Assembly (NCBI RefSeq): GCF_023973165.1
Contig: NZ_CP099547.1
Location: 1,178,001 to 1,242,000 of the forward strand
Length of the DNA: 64,000 nt
Reading direction: 5' to 3'
Origin: Arcanobacterium pinnipediorum
Lineage (GTDB): Bacteria > Actinomycetota > Actinomycetes > Actinomycetales > Actinomycetaceae
In this document: positions 8,066 to 16,311 of the stretch, in pieces
Layout of the letters: each line of letters starts with the position of its first letter
Position numbering within the stretch: position 1 is the first letter of the stretch
Made by a program: the position numbers and the translations under genes
The notes under the pieces: generated by a model
Told to the model about the DNA's origin: nothing
Database searches by the model: none
Seen by the model: the letters and a program-made list of their open reading frames with translations, nothing else

Positions 8066-9964
8066 GTGTATCCTAAACATGATCAGACTCGTCTTTTAAC
8101 AGTATCTGAAAGCCTACCTGACAGTATGAAGTCCTTTACGAAAATCTTGGGTTCCCATCGTTCAACGTTAGCTGTCATCGCCGCAGTGATTGGCGCCGTC
8201 GTCGGTTTAGCTTCTGTCGTATTCCATTATTGTATCGAGGGCTGGACCTATCTGATGACCGGCTACTCCGACTATTCCGCACATGCGGGCGCAAGCCACG
8301 GCTTTTTAGGGTGGGGCGCATGGTTTGTTATTCTCACTCCTGCGATCTCCGGATTTTTGTATGGCCCGATGATTACGAAGTGGGCACCTTCAGCGCGCGG
8401 CCACGGTATTCCCGAGGTCATGTTAGCGGTCAAGCGTAAAGGCGGGAAAATTCCTGGCGCTGTTGCAGTAGTGAAAATTATTGCCTCGGCCTTAACCTTA
8501 GGCGGCGGTGGCTCAGTTGGACGCGAAGGCCCAATTGTTCAAGTCGGAGCAGCCCTAGGTTCATCGATCGCTAATAAGTTACATTTGACTACCCGCCAAG
8601 TCGTGCTCTTTGTGGGCTGTGGTTGTGCTGCCGGTATTGCTGCTACCTTCAACGCTCCCCTAGCTGGCGCAGTGTTTGCACTGGAACTTATTTTGATTAA
8701 CTTCACCGCCGAGACTTTCGGCATGTGCGTGATCGCAGCGGTTGCGTCCTCGCTGGTTGGGCATGCCTTCTTAGACGACGTCCCCGTCGTCGCTATTCCC
8801 TACGTATTGCGCGTCGGCAATAGCATTGACTTCATCTTGATTATTCTCATCGGTTTTATCGCAGCCCTAGCCGGCCTCGGATTTTCAAAGATCTTGTATG
8901 CGGTAGAAGATGTCATCGACTCCGTCTATCACCTACCAGAATGGGCCCGCCCCGGCATTGGCGGTATCGCAATCGGCGTCATGCTCTATTTCTTGCCGGA
9001 AATGTATGGCTCGGGATATCCGATTCAACTTGACGCGCTCGAAGGAAAATACGCTATCGGATTCTTGCTACTTTTAGCCCTCATGCGTGCACTATTTACT
9101 GCCACAACCATCGGTATCGGTGGTTCCGGTGGTGTTTTTGCCCCCACCCTTTTCATCGGTGCGATGGTCGGTTCTGCTTTCGGTCAGGCAATTGCGCCAC
9201 TGACAAGCACTTCCGCCTCAGTTTTCGGTGTCATCGGAATGGGAGCAGCGTTTGCTGGCGCTGCCCGCGCCCCCATGACTGGCGTTCTGATCATTATCGA
9301 AATGACCGGACAGTATTCATTAATTATGCCGATGATGCTAGCTGTGGTGGTAGCTACCGCCACCAGCCGGTTCTTAACCCGTAAGACGATCTACACAACC
9401 AAGCTCATCCGGCGCGGCGACATTCTCGACGATCCGGTTGACAACACCTTAGTTGGACGCGTCCCAGCCGCAAAGCTCATGACGCCGGTACCTGCTACGG
9501 TCACTACTTCTGCAACGATTCGCGAAGCAAACCACGTCCTTGTTCGCACCCAAGGAACACGGATACCAGTTACTGACGACGACGGAAAATACGTCGGCTG
9601 TTTCACCGCGTTAATCTGGGCGCATGTATCGACTGAGGGAATCTCGCCAGATACCCCGCTGTCCGCCATCGATTTAGACCATACCTATATCACGCCCGAG
9701 ATGCTCCCAACCCAGGTTCTTTCGTCACTTATCGACAACAACGCTTCGGCCGTCGTCGTCATTAACGACGATGAAACAATTGCCGGATGGGTAACCCAAC
9801 GTGACTTGGTACGCCTGATCCATAAGCAACAGCGTGCTGCGCTGTCTGCTATCGAAAACGAATCATCGTTCGGCTCGCGCTGGTTGATGAAACATCCACA
9901 GGGATTGCGACCACGCCGGATCGAGAGCATACGAGCACGTAGCAGGCGTAAGAAGAATCAATGA
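8066..9964 (+). CDS. ClC family chloride channel/transporter with CBS pair
   Basis: A ClC-type anion channel or H+/Cl- antiporter. Selectivity motifs are visible: GREGP at about residues 152-156 (its Glu is the gating residue), GIGGSGGVFAP and GSGYP. About ten membrane helices are followed by a C-terminal CBS pair at about 470-600 (LMTPVPATV, TRIPVTDDDGKYVG, then WVTQRDLVR), which often binds nucleotides. The frame opens with GTG at 8066, but the ATG at 8126 (MKSFTKILGSH) is an equally good start; neither has a strong ribosome binding site. It lies 140 bases after SulP, so the two anion transporters may be co-expressed. Confidence 0.9.
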   Translation: MYPKHDQTRLLTVSESLPDSMKSFTKILGSHRSTLAVIAAVIGAVVGLASVVFHYCIEGWTYLMTGYSDYSAHAGASHGFLGWGAWFVILTPAISGFLYGPMITKWAPSARGHGIPEVMLAVKRKGGKIPGAVAVVKIIASALTLGGGGSVGREGPIVQVGAALGSSIANKLHLTTRQVVLFVGCGCAAGIAATFNAPLAGAVFALELILINFTAETFGMCVIAAVASSLVGHAFLDDVPVVAIPYVLRVGNSIDFILIILIGFIAALAGLGFSKILYAVEDVIDSVYHLPEWARPGIGGIAIGVMLYFLPEMYGSGYPIQLDALEGKYAIGFLLLLALMRALFTATTIGIGGSGGVFAPTLFIGAMVGSAFGQAIAPLTSTSASVFGVIGMGAAFAGAARAPMTGVLIIIEMTGQYSLIMPMMLAVVVATATSRFLTRKTIYTTKLIRRGDILDDPVDNTLVGRVPAAKLMTPVPATVTTSATIREANHVLVRTQGTRIPVTDDDGKYVGCFTALIWAHVSTEGISPDTPLSAIDLDHTYITPEMLPTQVLSSLIDNNASAVVVINDDETIAGWVTQRDLVRLIHKQQRAALSAIENESSFGSRWLMKHPQGLRPRRIESIRARSRRKKNQ

Positions 9965-10084
9965 CACTGCCTGACGGCGGCTAACCATCTGTGGTGAAGT
10001 AGCGCACTTTCTACTGCACAACTCATGTAGTTGAAGATCAAAGTAATATCCTGATGCTATGGGTTTTATCGCGATAACGACGTG

Positions 10085-10108
10085 CTGTACGTGTTGTGAC
10101 ACGTACAG
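10085..10108. other. Perfect hairpin downstream of the ClC gene
   Basis: CTGTACGTGT and its exact complement enclose a 4-base loop. There is no T tract, so it may be a weak terminator or an RNA stabiliser. A second stem (AGGCTGAG...CTCAGCCT, about 10168-10204) lies between it and the next gene and could act as a leader hairpin. Confidence 0.4.
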
Positions 10109-10225
10109 TCTCGCGGTCTCCCCTAGCACGCTTATATAGCGTTGCGTATTTTCCTATGTACCGATTGAGGCTGAGCTAGGCCTCTCGGTAGTCCTTCTCA
10201 GCCTGCTGTTTTGAGAAGGAATCTC

Positions 10226-11137
10226 ATGAATAACAACATTGTTAGAAACCACCGTAGCCGCAGTTTCGTTCTCACAACCATTAGTGCTCTGATGATGCTC
10301 CTAGTTGCCTGCTCTCCTAGCATTACTTCAACACCGCTTCCACAGCAAGGCTCACCTTCTAGTGAGGTCTCACCTGCCAACTCCACCAACTTTCGTAGCC
10401 TAAAAGAAATTCAAGACTCCGCAACGATACGCATCGGCATTTTCTCCGATAAAGCACCGTTTGGATCGGTGAACTCTGAAGGTGAATACGTGGGATATGA
10501 CGTAGAATTTGGCAAACGGATCGGACAAGACCTAGGTGTTGACGTCGAATGGGTTCCAGTCGAAGCCGCATCACGCGTCGAATTCCTTGAATCTGGAAAA
10601 GTAGATATAATTCTCGCTAACTTCACTGTCACTAATGAGCGAGCAGAAAAAGTAGATTTTGCCGACCCTTACATGAAAGTGGCGCTGGGTGTCGCCACTC
10701 CGCAAAATAACCCCTTAACTGTCGCGAAAGACATCGATAAGCGCAACGTCGTCGTCGTTAAAGGAACCACCGCCGATACATTCCTTGCCAAAAATTATCC
10801 GAACCTTAAGGTCACCAAGTTTGAGCAGTACACTGAAGTGACAAACGCACTTGCAGACGGCCGCGCGGACGCTTGGGTAACTGACAATACTGAAGCGCTT
10901 GCCTGGACTGGTCAAACATCTGATTGGGTCACGTCGATCGATAATTTTGGCGAGGAGTCCTATATCGCTCCTGCAGTTAGCAAGGGCAACACCGAATTGC
11001 GCACCTGGTTGAATAACGAGCTGGATGCTCTTGCTCCCGAAAAGTTCTTCCACAAGGCTTTTGAATCGACGTTGCGCCCGGTGTATGGCACTGCCGTAGA
11101 TCCTGATTCGCTCGTTGTTGAGGGCGGCGAACGCTAG
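10226..11137 (+). CDS. Polar amino acid ABC transporter, substrate-binding lipoprotein
   Basis: A type II periplasmic-binding-fold protein (303 residues). The N-terminus is a lipoprotein signal (basic NHRSRS, hydrophobic ALMMLLVACS with the lipobox Cys), then a Ser/Pro linker, so the mature protein is tethered to the outer membrane face. The bilobal domain begins near IRIGIFSDKAPFG and includes GYDVEFGKRI, DIILANFTVTNERA and a hinge at VVVVKGTTAD, all typical of glutamate/aspartate/glutamine binders. The ATG at 10226 is chosen because of AGAAGGA 5 bases upstream. First gene of a four-gene importer operon. Confidence 0.92.
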   Translation: MNNNIVRNHRSRSFVLTTISALMMLLVACSPSITSTPLPQQGSPSSEVSPANSTNFRSLKEIQDSATIRIGIFSDKAPFGSVNSEGEYVGYDVEFGKRIGQDLGVDVEWVPVEAASRVEFLESGKVDIILANFTVTNERAEKVDFADPYMKVALGVATPQNNPLTVAKDIDKRNVVVVKGTTADTFLAKNYPNLKVTKFEQYTEVTNALADGRADAWVTDNTEALAWTGQTSDWVTSIDNFGEESYIAPAVSKGNTELRTWLNNELDALAPEKFFHKAFESTLRPVYGTAVDPDSLVVEGGER

Positions 11138-11797
11138 ATGGATATCGCAGTTTTAGAGCAGTGGCTGCCTTTCTACGTACAAGCGGCCCTGCTCACCCTG
11201 CGCATTGGTGTGATCGGCACTGCGTTAGCGTTCGTGGTGGGTCTCATCTGTGAGTCCCTTCGAGAGCTGCGCGTGCCGGTCATCGGCCAGATAGTGACAG
11301 GCTACGTTGAAATTTCCCGTAATACGCCCCTGCTTGTCCAACTCTTCTTCCTCTATTTTGGACTACCTAAGCTGGGTATTGTGCTCGACGGGGAGAGTGC
11401 AGCAATTATTGGTTTAACCTTCCTCGGTGGCTCTTACATGATCGAAGCTCTGCGATCGGGTTTCGGATCGGTGACAAAGGTGCAGCGAGAATCGGCGCTT
11501 GCATTGGGGATGAAACGTCAAGAGGTTATTCGATACGTTGTTTTACCTCAAGCCCTCGCATACGCTCTGCCCGCACTCATGGCTAACGTTATATTTTTAA
11601 TTAAAGAAACATCGGTGGTGAGCGTTGTCGCGCTTCCTGATCTGGTCTACGTTGCCAAAGAGCAAATCGGTAATACGTACACGACGAATGAGGCCCTTGC
11701 ACTACTTGTAGTTTCGTATGCGGTTATCCTCGTGCCGATCGTCTTACTTGCAGTGGGGCTGGAAAGGAGGGTTCGCCATGGGCTTGTGGGCAAGTGA
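11138..11797 (+). CDS. Amino acid ABC transporter permease (HisM/GlnP type)
   Basis: The ATG directly follows the stop of the binding-protein gene, so translation is coupled. The 219-residue protein has about five membrane helices. The EAA loop (ESALALGMKRQEVIRYVVLP) docks on the ATPase. The motif RNTPLLVQLFFLYFGLP is characteristic of polar amino acid permeases. It should pair with the second permease encoded next. Its last 20 bases overlap that gene and carry its ribosome binding site. Confidence 0.92.
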   Translation: MDIAVLEQWLPFYVQAALLTLRIGVIGTALAFVVGLICESLRELRVPVIGQIVTGYVEISRNTPLLVQLFFLYFGLPKLGIVLDGESAAIIGLTFLGGSYMIEALRSGFGSVTKVQRESALALGMKRQEVIRYVVLPQALAYALPALMANVIFLIKETSVVSVVALPDLVYVAKEQIGNTYTTNEALALLVVSYAVILVPIVLLAVGLERRVRHGLVGK

Positions 11798-12485
11798 ATT
11801 TATAACACAAGTTAATGCCAGCGTTCTTTTTGAAGGTTCAAACTTTGTCCGGCTTTTGAGCGGATTGTGGGTATCGCTACGGATCGCACTCATTGCAATG
11901 GCAGGCAGTATCGCACTCGGTATCCCGCTCGGTATCGCAATGACTTCTAAGCACACATGGGTTCGGTTTATTCTCAAAGTGTATGTGGAGGCGATGCGCC
12001 TCATGCCACAAATCGTCGTGCTTTTTATTGTGTTCTTCTCCCTCGCCCGCGATTTTAACCTTAATCTTTCCGGGGAGGTCGCAGCGATTTTCGCTTTTAT
12101 CCTTTGGGGTTCGGCGGAGATGGGCGATCTAGTGCGCGCAGCGATTCGTGCGGTTCCTGCGCATCAGTATGAATCGGCGCTTGCGTTGGGTCTTCGGCCG
12201 ATGCAGGTCCATTATTATGTGGTGATTGCGCAAGCTGTGCGCTCACTTCTTCCCACCACAGTTAATCTCACTACCCGCATGATTAAAACCACCTCGCTGG
12301 TAGCCCTTATCGGAGTAGTTGAAGTACTCAAAGTAGGCCAGCAAATCATCGACGCTAATCGGTTTGAACATCCGGGGGCTGCGTTGTGGGTCTACGGCAC
12401 AATTTTCGTTCTTTATTTTCTCGTCTGCTTCCCTATCGCGTGGTTTTCGCGACGACTCGAACACAGATGGGGGCACGTTTCTTGA
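11778..12485 (+). CDS. Amino acid ABC transporter permease, second subunit
   Basis: The ATG at 11778 is preceded by AAGGAGG 7 bases upstream, inside the end of the first permease gene; the longer frame upstream of it is only overlap. The 235-residue protein has the same fold as its neighbour: RLMPQIVVLFIVFFSLA corresponds to the RNTP region and ESALALGLRPMQVHYYVVIA is the EAA loop. A heterodimeric permease is expected, as in the glutamate uptake systems GluCD of corynebacteria (family knowledge). Confidence 0.9.
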   Translation: MGLWASEFITQVNASVLFEGSNFVRLLSGLWVSLRIALIAMAGSIALGIPLGIAMTSKHTWVRFILKVYVEAMRLMPQIVVLFIVFFSLARDFNLNLSGEVAAIFAFILWGSAEMGDLVRAAIRAVPAHQYESALALGLRPMQVHYYVVIAQAVRSLLPTTVNLTTRMIKTTSLVALIGVVEVLKVGQQIIDANRFEHPGAALWVYGTIFVLYFLVCFPIAWFSRRLEHRWGHVS

Positions 12486-12495
12486 TGGAGGAGTT

Positions 12496-13272
12496 ATGAA
12501 TACTATTGAGTCGACGACGGCGGTTCGGTTGCGCAACGTCACCAAGACTTACGATAACGCAGTGCGCGCGCTGCAAGACGTCAGCCTTGAGGTATTGCGT
12601 GGTGAAGTAGTGGCGATTATCGGACCGTCGGGCTGCGGTAAATCGACGCTACTGCGCACGATTAATGGATTAGAGAAGATCGATTCAGGGAGTATCGAAA
12701 TCAACGGCACTACTGTTAGTTCAGAAAAAGTGCGGTGGGAGGAGGTGCGCCAAGATGTAGGTATGGTGTTTCAAAGCTATGATCTTTTTGGCCATCTTAG
12801 CGTCTTGGATAATCTTATGCTCGCACCACGAGTTGTGCGGGGAAAGGATCGCGCGCTGGTACGGGAACAAGCTTTAGCTCTGCTAGCGCGCGTGGGACTA
12901 GCTGACCGCGCAGATTCCTATCCGCGCCAACTCTCTGGTGGGCAAAAGCAACGCGTGGCGATCGTGCGCGCGCTGATGATGGATCCCCATGTCCTTCTTC
13001 TCGATGAGGTAACTGCTTCGCTTGACCCAGAAATGGTTCGCGAAGTTCTCGACGTCATTATCGATCTTGCTCATGATGGAATGACGATGTTGCTCGTCAC
13101 CCATGAGATGGCTTTTGCCCGCGCAATAGCTGACCGCGTCATATTTATGGATCACGGGCGTATCAAAGAGGTGGCACGCGCAGAGAAATTCTTTACCGAT
13201 CCTGGTAGCCAACGAGCTCGACAATTCCTCGATACGTTTATTTTCCAAGGGAAAAATCCGCCGAAAAGCTGA
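12496..13272 (+). CDS. Amino acid ABC transporter ATPase (GlnQ/GluA type)
   Basis: The ATG at 12496 follows GGAGGAG and lies 10 bases after the permease stop. The 258-residue ATPase has Walker [10 protein letters not shown], signature [11 protein letters not shown], Walker [16 protein letters not shown] and switch His in VTHEM. The D-loop TASLDPEMV is the hallmark of polar amino acid ATPases. It completes a binding protein-permease-permease-ATPase operon. No CBS or ACT regulatory domain follows. Confidence 0.92.
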   Translation: MNTIESTTAVRLRNVTKTYDNAVRALQDVSLEVLRGEVVAIIGPSGCGKSTLLRTINGLEKIDSGSIEINGTTVSSEKVRWEEVRQDVGMVFQSYDLFGHLSVLDNLMLAPRVVRGKDRALVREQALALLARVGLADRADSYPRQLSGGQKQRVAIVRALMMDPHVLLLDEVTASLDPEMVREVLDVIIDLAHDGMTMLLVTHEMAFARAIADRVIFMDHGRIKEVARAEKFFTDPGSQRARQFLDTFIFQGKNPPKS

Positions 13273-13312
13273 GGAGTGTACTAGGCGCTACCAACAGCCT
13301 TCGTTCGATATC

Positions 13313-13462
13313 CTAACTAATCCAATGCTCTACGTAAGCGATTAATCCTACCAATGCACCTAGGGACATACCTATATACAGCCACCAGTTACTTCCAGAA
13401 GCATAGATTTGGGAATATTCATCGTTTTCGTTTTTGAAACCATGTTTGTTCTTTGACGCCAT
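13313..13462 (-). CDS. Small single-pass membrane protein, 49 residues
   Basis: The ATG at 13462 has a GAGGAG ribosome binding site 6 bases upstream. The protein has a hydrophilic charged head (MASKNKHGFKNENDEY), then NWWLYIGMSLGALVGLIAYV as a transmembrane helix, and a short end (EHWIS). It is encoded on the opposite strand to both flanking operons, converging with the amino acid importer and divergent from the siderophore gene. The amphipathic layout and good start signal make it a likely real gene. The function is unknown. Confidence 0.6.
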   Translation of the reverse strand: MASKNKHGFKNENDEYSQIYASGSNWWLYIGMSLGALVGLIAYVEHWIS

Positions 13463-13610
13463 CGTCTACTCCTCAACTTCGTTAGTGCCAATACCACGCA
13501 TCTTACCGCTGGTTCTTAAACCACTTTATGTGCTGATTTCTATTCGCTTCATTTTAACATATGCCAGAACTATGGAGACCCTCAAACTGAATAATGAGCT
13601 TACTATATGC

Positions 13611-13629
13611 TTAGGTTAGGCTAACCTTG
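13611..13629 (+). promoter_or_regulatory. DtxR/IdeR iron-box
   Basis: TTAGGTTAGGCTAACCTTG matches the 19-bp DtxR/IdeR operator (TTAGGTTAGSCTAACCTAA) at all but the last two positions. It lies about 94 bases before the siderophore-interacting protein start, where repression by the iron-bound regulator would be expected. The regulator gene itself is not in this window. Confidence 0.8.
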
Positions 13630-13651
13630 GCTAGTAGATCTAAATGTGTCA

Positions 13652-13690
13652 AAATTAGCTGTGGGCACCGAAATTAGCTGTGTGGCACCG
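13652..13690. repeat. Two direct repeats of 19/20 bases between iron-box and gene
   Basis: AAATTAGCTGTGGGCACCG at 13652-13670 is followed directly by AAATTAGCTGTGTGGCACCG at 13671-13690. The copies differ by one extra base pair. They sit in the presumed 5' leader of the siderophore gene. They could be a remnant of a mobile-element end or a regulatory repeat. Confidence 0.6.
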
Positions 13691-13722
13691 AACTCGCACT
13701 CAACTGCTTAGGAGGTAGAACA

Positions 13723-14478
13723 ATGGGCAAAGGCGTTTACGGGGCAATCATGAAAATGTTGCGGGCAGAAAATCTTCCCTGCACTGTGACTAAGGTATGG
13801 ATGCTCAGTCCGACGATGAAGGCCGTGCGGGTCTCCTCACCGGATTTTATTCGTACCCACCGACCTGCGGAAGGTGAATATTTACGTTGTTGGTTCCCGC
13901 ATCCAGATAGACCTGCGAAAGAATCGATGCGTGGATACACCTTGACCGATGTCGACTATGAGACTGGGGAATTCACGCTATTGTTTCTGCTTCACCAGCC
14001 AGCCGGACCAGCTAGTTCCTGGGTAGGCAATGCCAAAGTTGGCGACAGTTTCGATGCCTCGTATTATGGCTCAGCACCTTTTGCAATCCCCCAACCAGCC
14101 CCGAAAGGGTTTGTGTTCATCGCCGATGCTGCTGGCATCCCCTACGTCAACGCGATGATCGACCAACTTGCAGAGAAGTTCCCGGTTAAAATATGGATGC
14201 TTGATTGGCATCCCAGCGACCATGAGATCCCAATCCACAGCCACCGAAATCTCACCGTAGATTGGGTAGAACCCAACGCGGTTGCTCTCTTAGAAAAAGC
14301 ACAGCAATTCTCCTGGGATGGATGGTTCCCGCATCTGATTTGCGAGGCGAAAATTCTTTTGAAAACCCGGCGCTACCTACTTAAAGAGGTAGGCATTTCT
14401 AAAGACCTCATGCATGCGCAGGCATACTGGATCAAGGGCAAAGCTATGGGCAGTGACCGAGACACTGACGCCAGTTGA
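13723..14478 (+). CDS. Siderophore-interacting FAD-binding reductase
   Basis: A member of the SIP/ViuB family, which uses NAD(P)H and FAD to reduce ferric siderophores in the cytoplasm. The N-terminal FAD-binding beta-barrel includes MRGYTLTDVDYETGEFTLLF (the RxYT FAD motif). Then come GPASSWVGNAKVGDSF, the NAD(P)H domain FIADAAGIPYVNAMI, and a C-terminal EAKILLKTRRYLLKEVGI helix-turn. At 251 residues it is the normal length. The ATG at 13723 has TTAGGAGG just upstream. The iron-box in the promoter supports iron-starvation induction. A strong ribosome binding site right after its stop now leads only into a 14-codon frame. Confidence 0.92.
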   Translation: MGKGVYGAIMKMLRAENLPCTVTKVWMLSPTMKAVRVSSPDFIRTHRPAEGEYLRCWFPHPDRPAKESMRGYTLTDVDYETGEFTLLFLLHQPAGPASSWVGNAKVGDSFDASYYGSAPFAIPQPAPKGFVFIADAAGIPYVNAMIDQLAEKFPVKIWMLDWHPSDHEIPIHSHRNLTVDWVEPNAVALLEKAQQFSWDGWFPHLICEAKILLKTRRYLLKEVGISKDLMHAQAYWIKGKAMGSDRDTDAS

Positions 14479-14488
14479 AGGAGGCGTA

Positions 14489-14533
14489 ATGGGGTTACGT
14501 CAAGGTTTCGACATCGTCGAGAACTTGACATAA
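14489..14533 (+). pseudogene. 14-codon open frame with strong ribosome binding site, probable gene remnant
   Basis: GAAGGAGGCGTA leads into an ATG and 14 codons (MGLRQGFDIVENLT) before TAA. A signal this good, placed 10 bases after the siderophore gene, suggests that a second operon gene once began here and was lost when the region beyond was rearranged. It could also be a leader peptide. The stretch 14534-14595 holds nothing else I can support. Confidence 0.3.
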
Positions 14534-14595
14534 ACATACAGAAACACGCTCGACACCTAACCTAACTGGATCGAAAACCCAGCTACGCCAGTGTT

Positions 14596-15177
14596 TTATA
14601 AAGGTAAGGCGTATAGAAAGAGAATCAACACCGGATAGACTACTCTTAAAGAAATCTTCAGACGATACCGATCCAGCCGCGCTGCGTCCAAGGCGCCCTC
14701 CTCGATTGCCGCGTGCACCGCACAATCTGGCTCAACCGTGTGGGTACAGTCCGAGAAAAAGCACCCGTGCGCAACATCCAAGATATCGCTGAAAACACGT
14801 GCGATTGATTCTTCATCTTCGACGACGGCGATCTCGCGTACACCAGGCGAATCAATCAAAATTAATCCATTATGAGTGTGTAGTGTCCGGCGCGTAGTTT
14901 TATGCCGGCCTTTACCATCACCTTCACGCACCTGCTCGGTAGCTAAAACAGCGCCGGTAAGCAGGTTAATCATCGTAGATTTTCCAGCACCTGAGCGACC
15001 AAAGACTACGGCAGTCTTTCCACTGCCAAGCGCATTGATTAACTCAGTAAAACTTTGCGAATCATCTTGGGTGGTAACAAAAACCTGATCAACTACTGTA
15101 GCGACGCTCTCCAAAGTACGCTTAGCTTCGGCGTCATCCACTAAATCTGACTTTATTGCCACTAACCAGGCCTCTAC
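14596..15177 (-). pseudogene. rsgA: 5'-truncated rsgA (ribosome-associated GTPase)
   Basis: The circularly permuted GTPase order of RsgA is present: G4-like KSDL, then Walker A GRSGAGKST, then G3 DSPGVREI. It is followed by the zinc-binding pattern C-x4-C-x-H-x5-C (GCFFSDCTHTVEPDCAV). The N-terminal OB-fold and the start of the GTPase domain are missing. Instead the frame runs upstream, without a stop, into the C-terminal part of a phage portal gene (27 portal-like residues ending RQNG). The extreme C-terminus (YPVLILFLYALPL) is also unusual for the family and may mark a frameshift. RsgA normally matures the 30S subunit, so this copy is almost certainly inactive. Confidence 0.8.
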
Positions 15178-15178
15178 C

Positions 15179-16278
15179 CCGTTCTGCCGAGGCACCGCAT
15201 ACCCATCCATCCGCGACTTGTAATCCCCACGCAAGAGCCCCTCGAGGTTGAACTTCACCTAGACCTGTGGTTTCTCACGGTCACTCAGGAGAGTTTTAGT
15301 AATGGCTTGTTCCCAGCGGATAACCCACGGATCAAGCGTCTACTTCACAAACTCCAATGACTGCTGTTCGATGTTAGAGAAGCTGGATTTTTCGAGGTCT
15401 CCGACCATGTGTGGTGGGATGCAGAAGATACGCGCGATTTCATTGATCTGAAACTTCCGTGTCTCCAAAAACTGCGCCTGCTCAGGAGAGACAGAAATAG
15501 GCGTGTATTTCATGCCCTCTTCCAACACCGCGATCTTGTTACCATTCCTCGCGCCGCCAAAGGTGGACTGCCAGGAATCGCGAACGCGGGCCGGATCCTT
15601 AATCGTGCCTGGGTGTTCGAGCACACCACCCGGAGCCGCACCATTAGCAAAAAAGCTCGCCCCATAGTCCTCGGTAGCCTGAGCTAAGCCGATGGCGTTC
15701 TTGGCCATCGCAATCGGCGAATACCCAACCAACTCATCAAAACCCAGACCAGGAATATGCAACACGTCCCGCGCGTCAAGGGTGAAGTTTTCGAACCTAC
15801 CCGTTGGTTCATCCCACGTGCGTTGATACTCGTAATACAACCGTCCAGCCTCATCACGGCCAACTGTCATTCGGCTTGGCATGAGCGGATACAGGCCGAT
15901 GACCTCATCGGGGCCGTTTCTGAGCACTTGAGCAAACGCGTTACCCCACAACAACAAGTGCGTCATGAGAGTTTCACGGAAAACAAAGGATGTCATCTCC
16001 GGGTTCGGCTCATCATGCAACAACCTATAAAGCGGATGATCCAGTGCCTTCGCCTTCGCACCATCAGAACTCTGCTGGTAAACATGCAACGACAGACCAG
16101 CAATAGCTTCGGCCAAAATCCGCACACAACTGTAGACGGCGGTCATCTGCATCGCGCTGCGCTCCGTCACCGGACGGCCCGACGAGGTCGCCCCGAAGAA
16201 AAAGCTGTAGCCAGAGCTGATCGCGTGATCGTCAGCGGTGCGGGTAGTGTCGCCACGCAACCAGTCAAAAAGTCCCAT
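15179..16278 (-). pseudogene. Phage portal protein (HK97 type), broken by two amber codons and truncated
   Basis: It starts MGLFDWLRGDTTR with a GGAAGTG ribosome binding site. The body has the HK97-portal hallmarks AVYSCVRILAEAIAGLSL, GNAFAQVLRN and NEIARIFCIPPHMVGDLEK. The first TAG is at 15340-15342, after SLEFVK; the same frame then continues with family-like TLDPWVIRWEQAITKTLLSD. A second TAG follows KPQV, and after it FNLEGLLRGDYKSRMDGYAV is again portal sequence. At about 15177 it fuses in frame to rsgA. Portal proteins form the dodecameric DNA gate of the capsid, so this copy cannot work. The cut marks the left edge of the prophage; protease, capsid and tail genes that should follow are absent. 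Confidence 0.88.
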
Positions 16279-16311
16279 GTAACTTCACTTCCGTTCTGAT
16301 TAAATAGAGAA

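Noticed and set aside
14550-14572. Second iron-box on the minus strand (TTAGGTTAG half-site near 14553-14571)
   Set aside because: Only the left half matches; the right half is unrelated, and no start codon with a ribosome binding site lies downstream.
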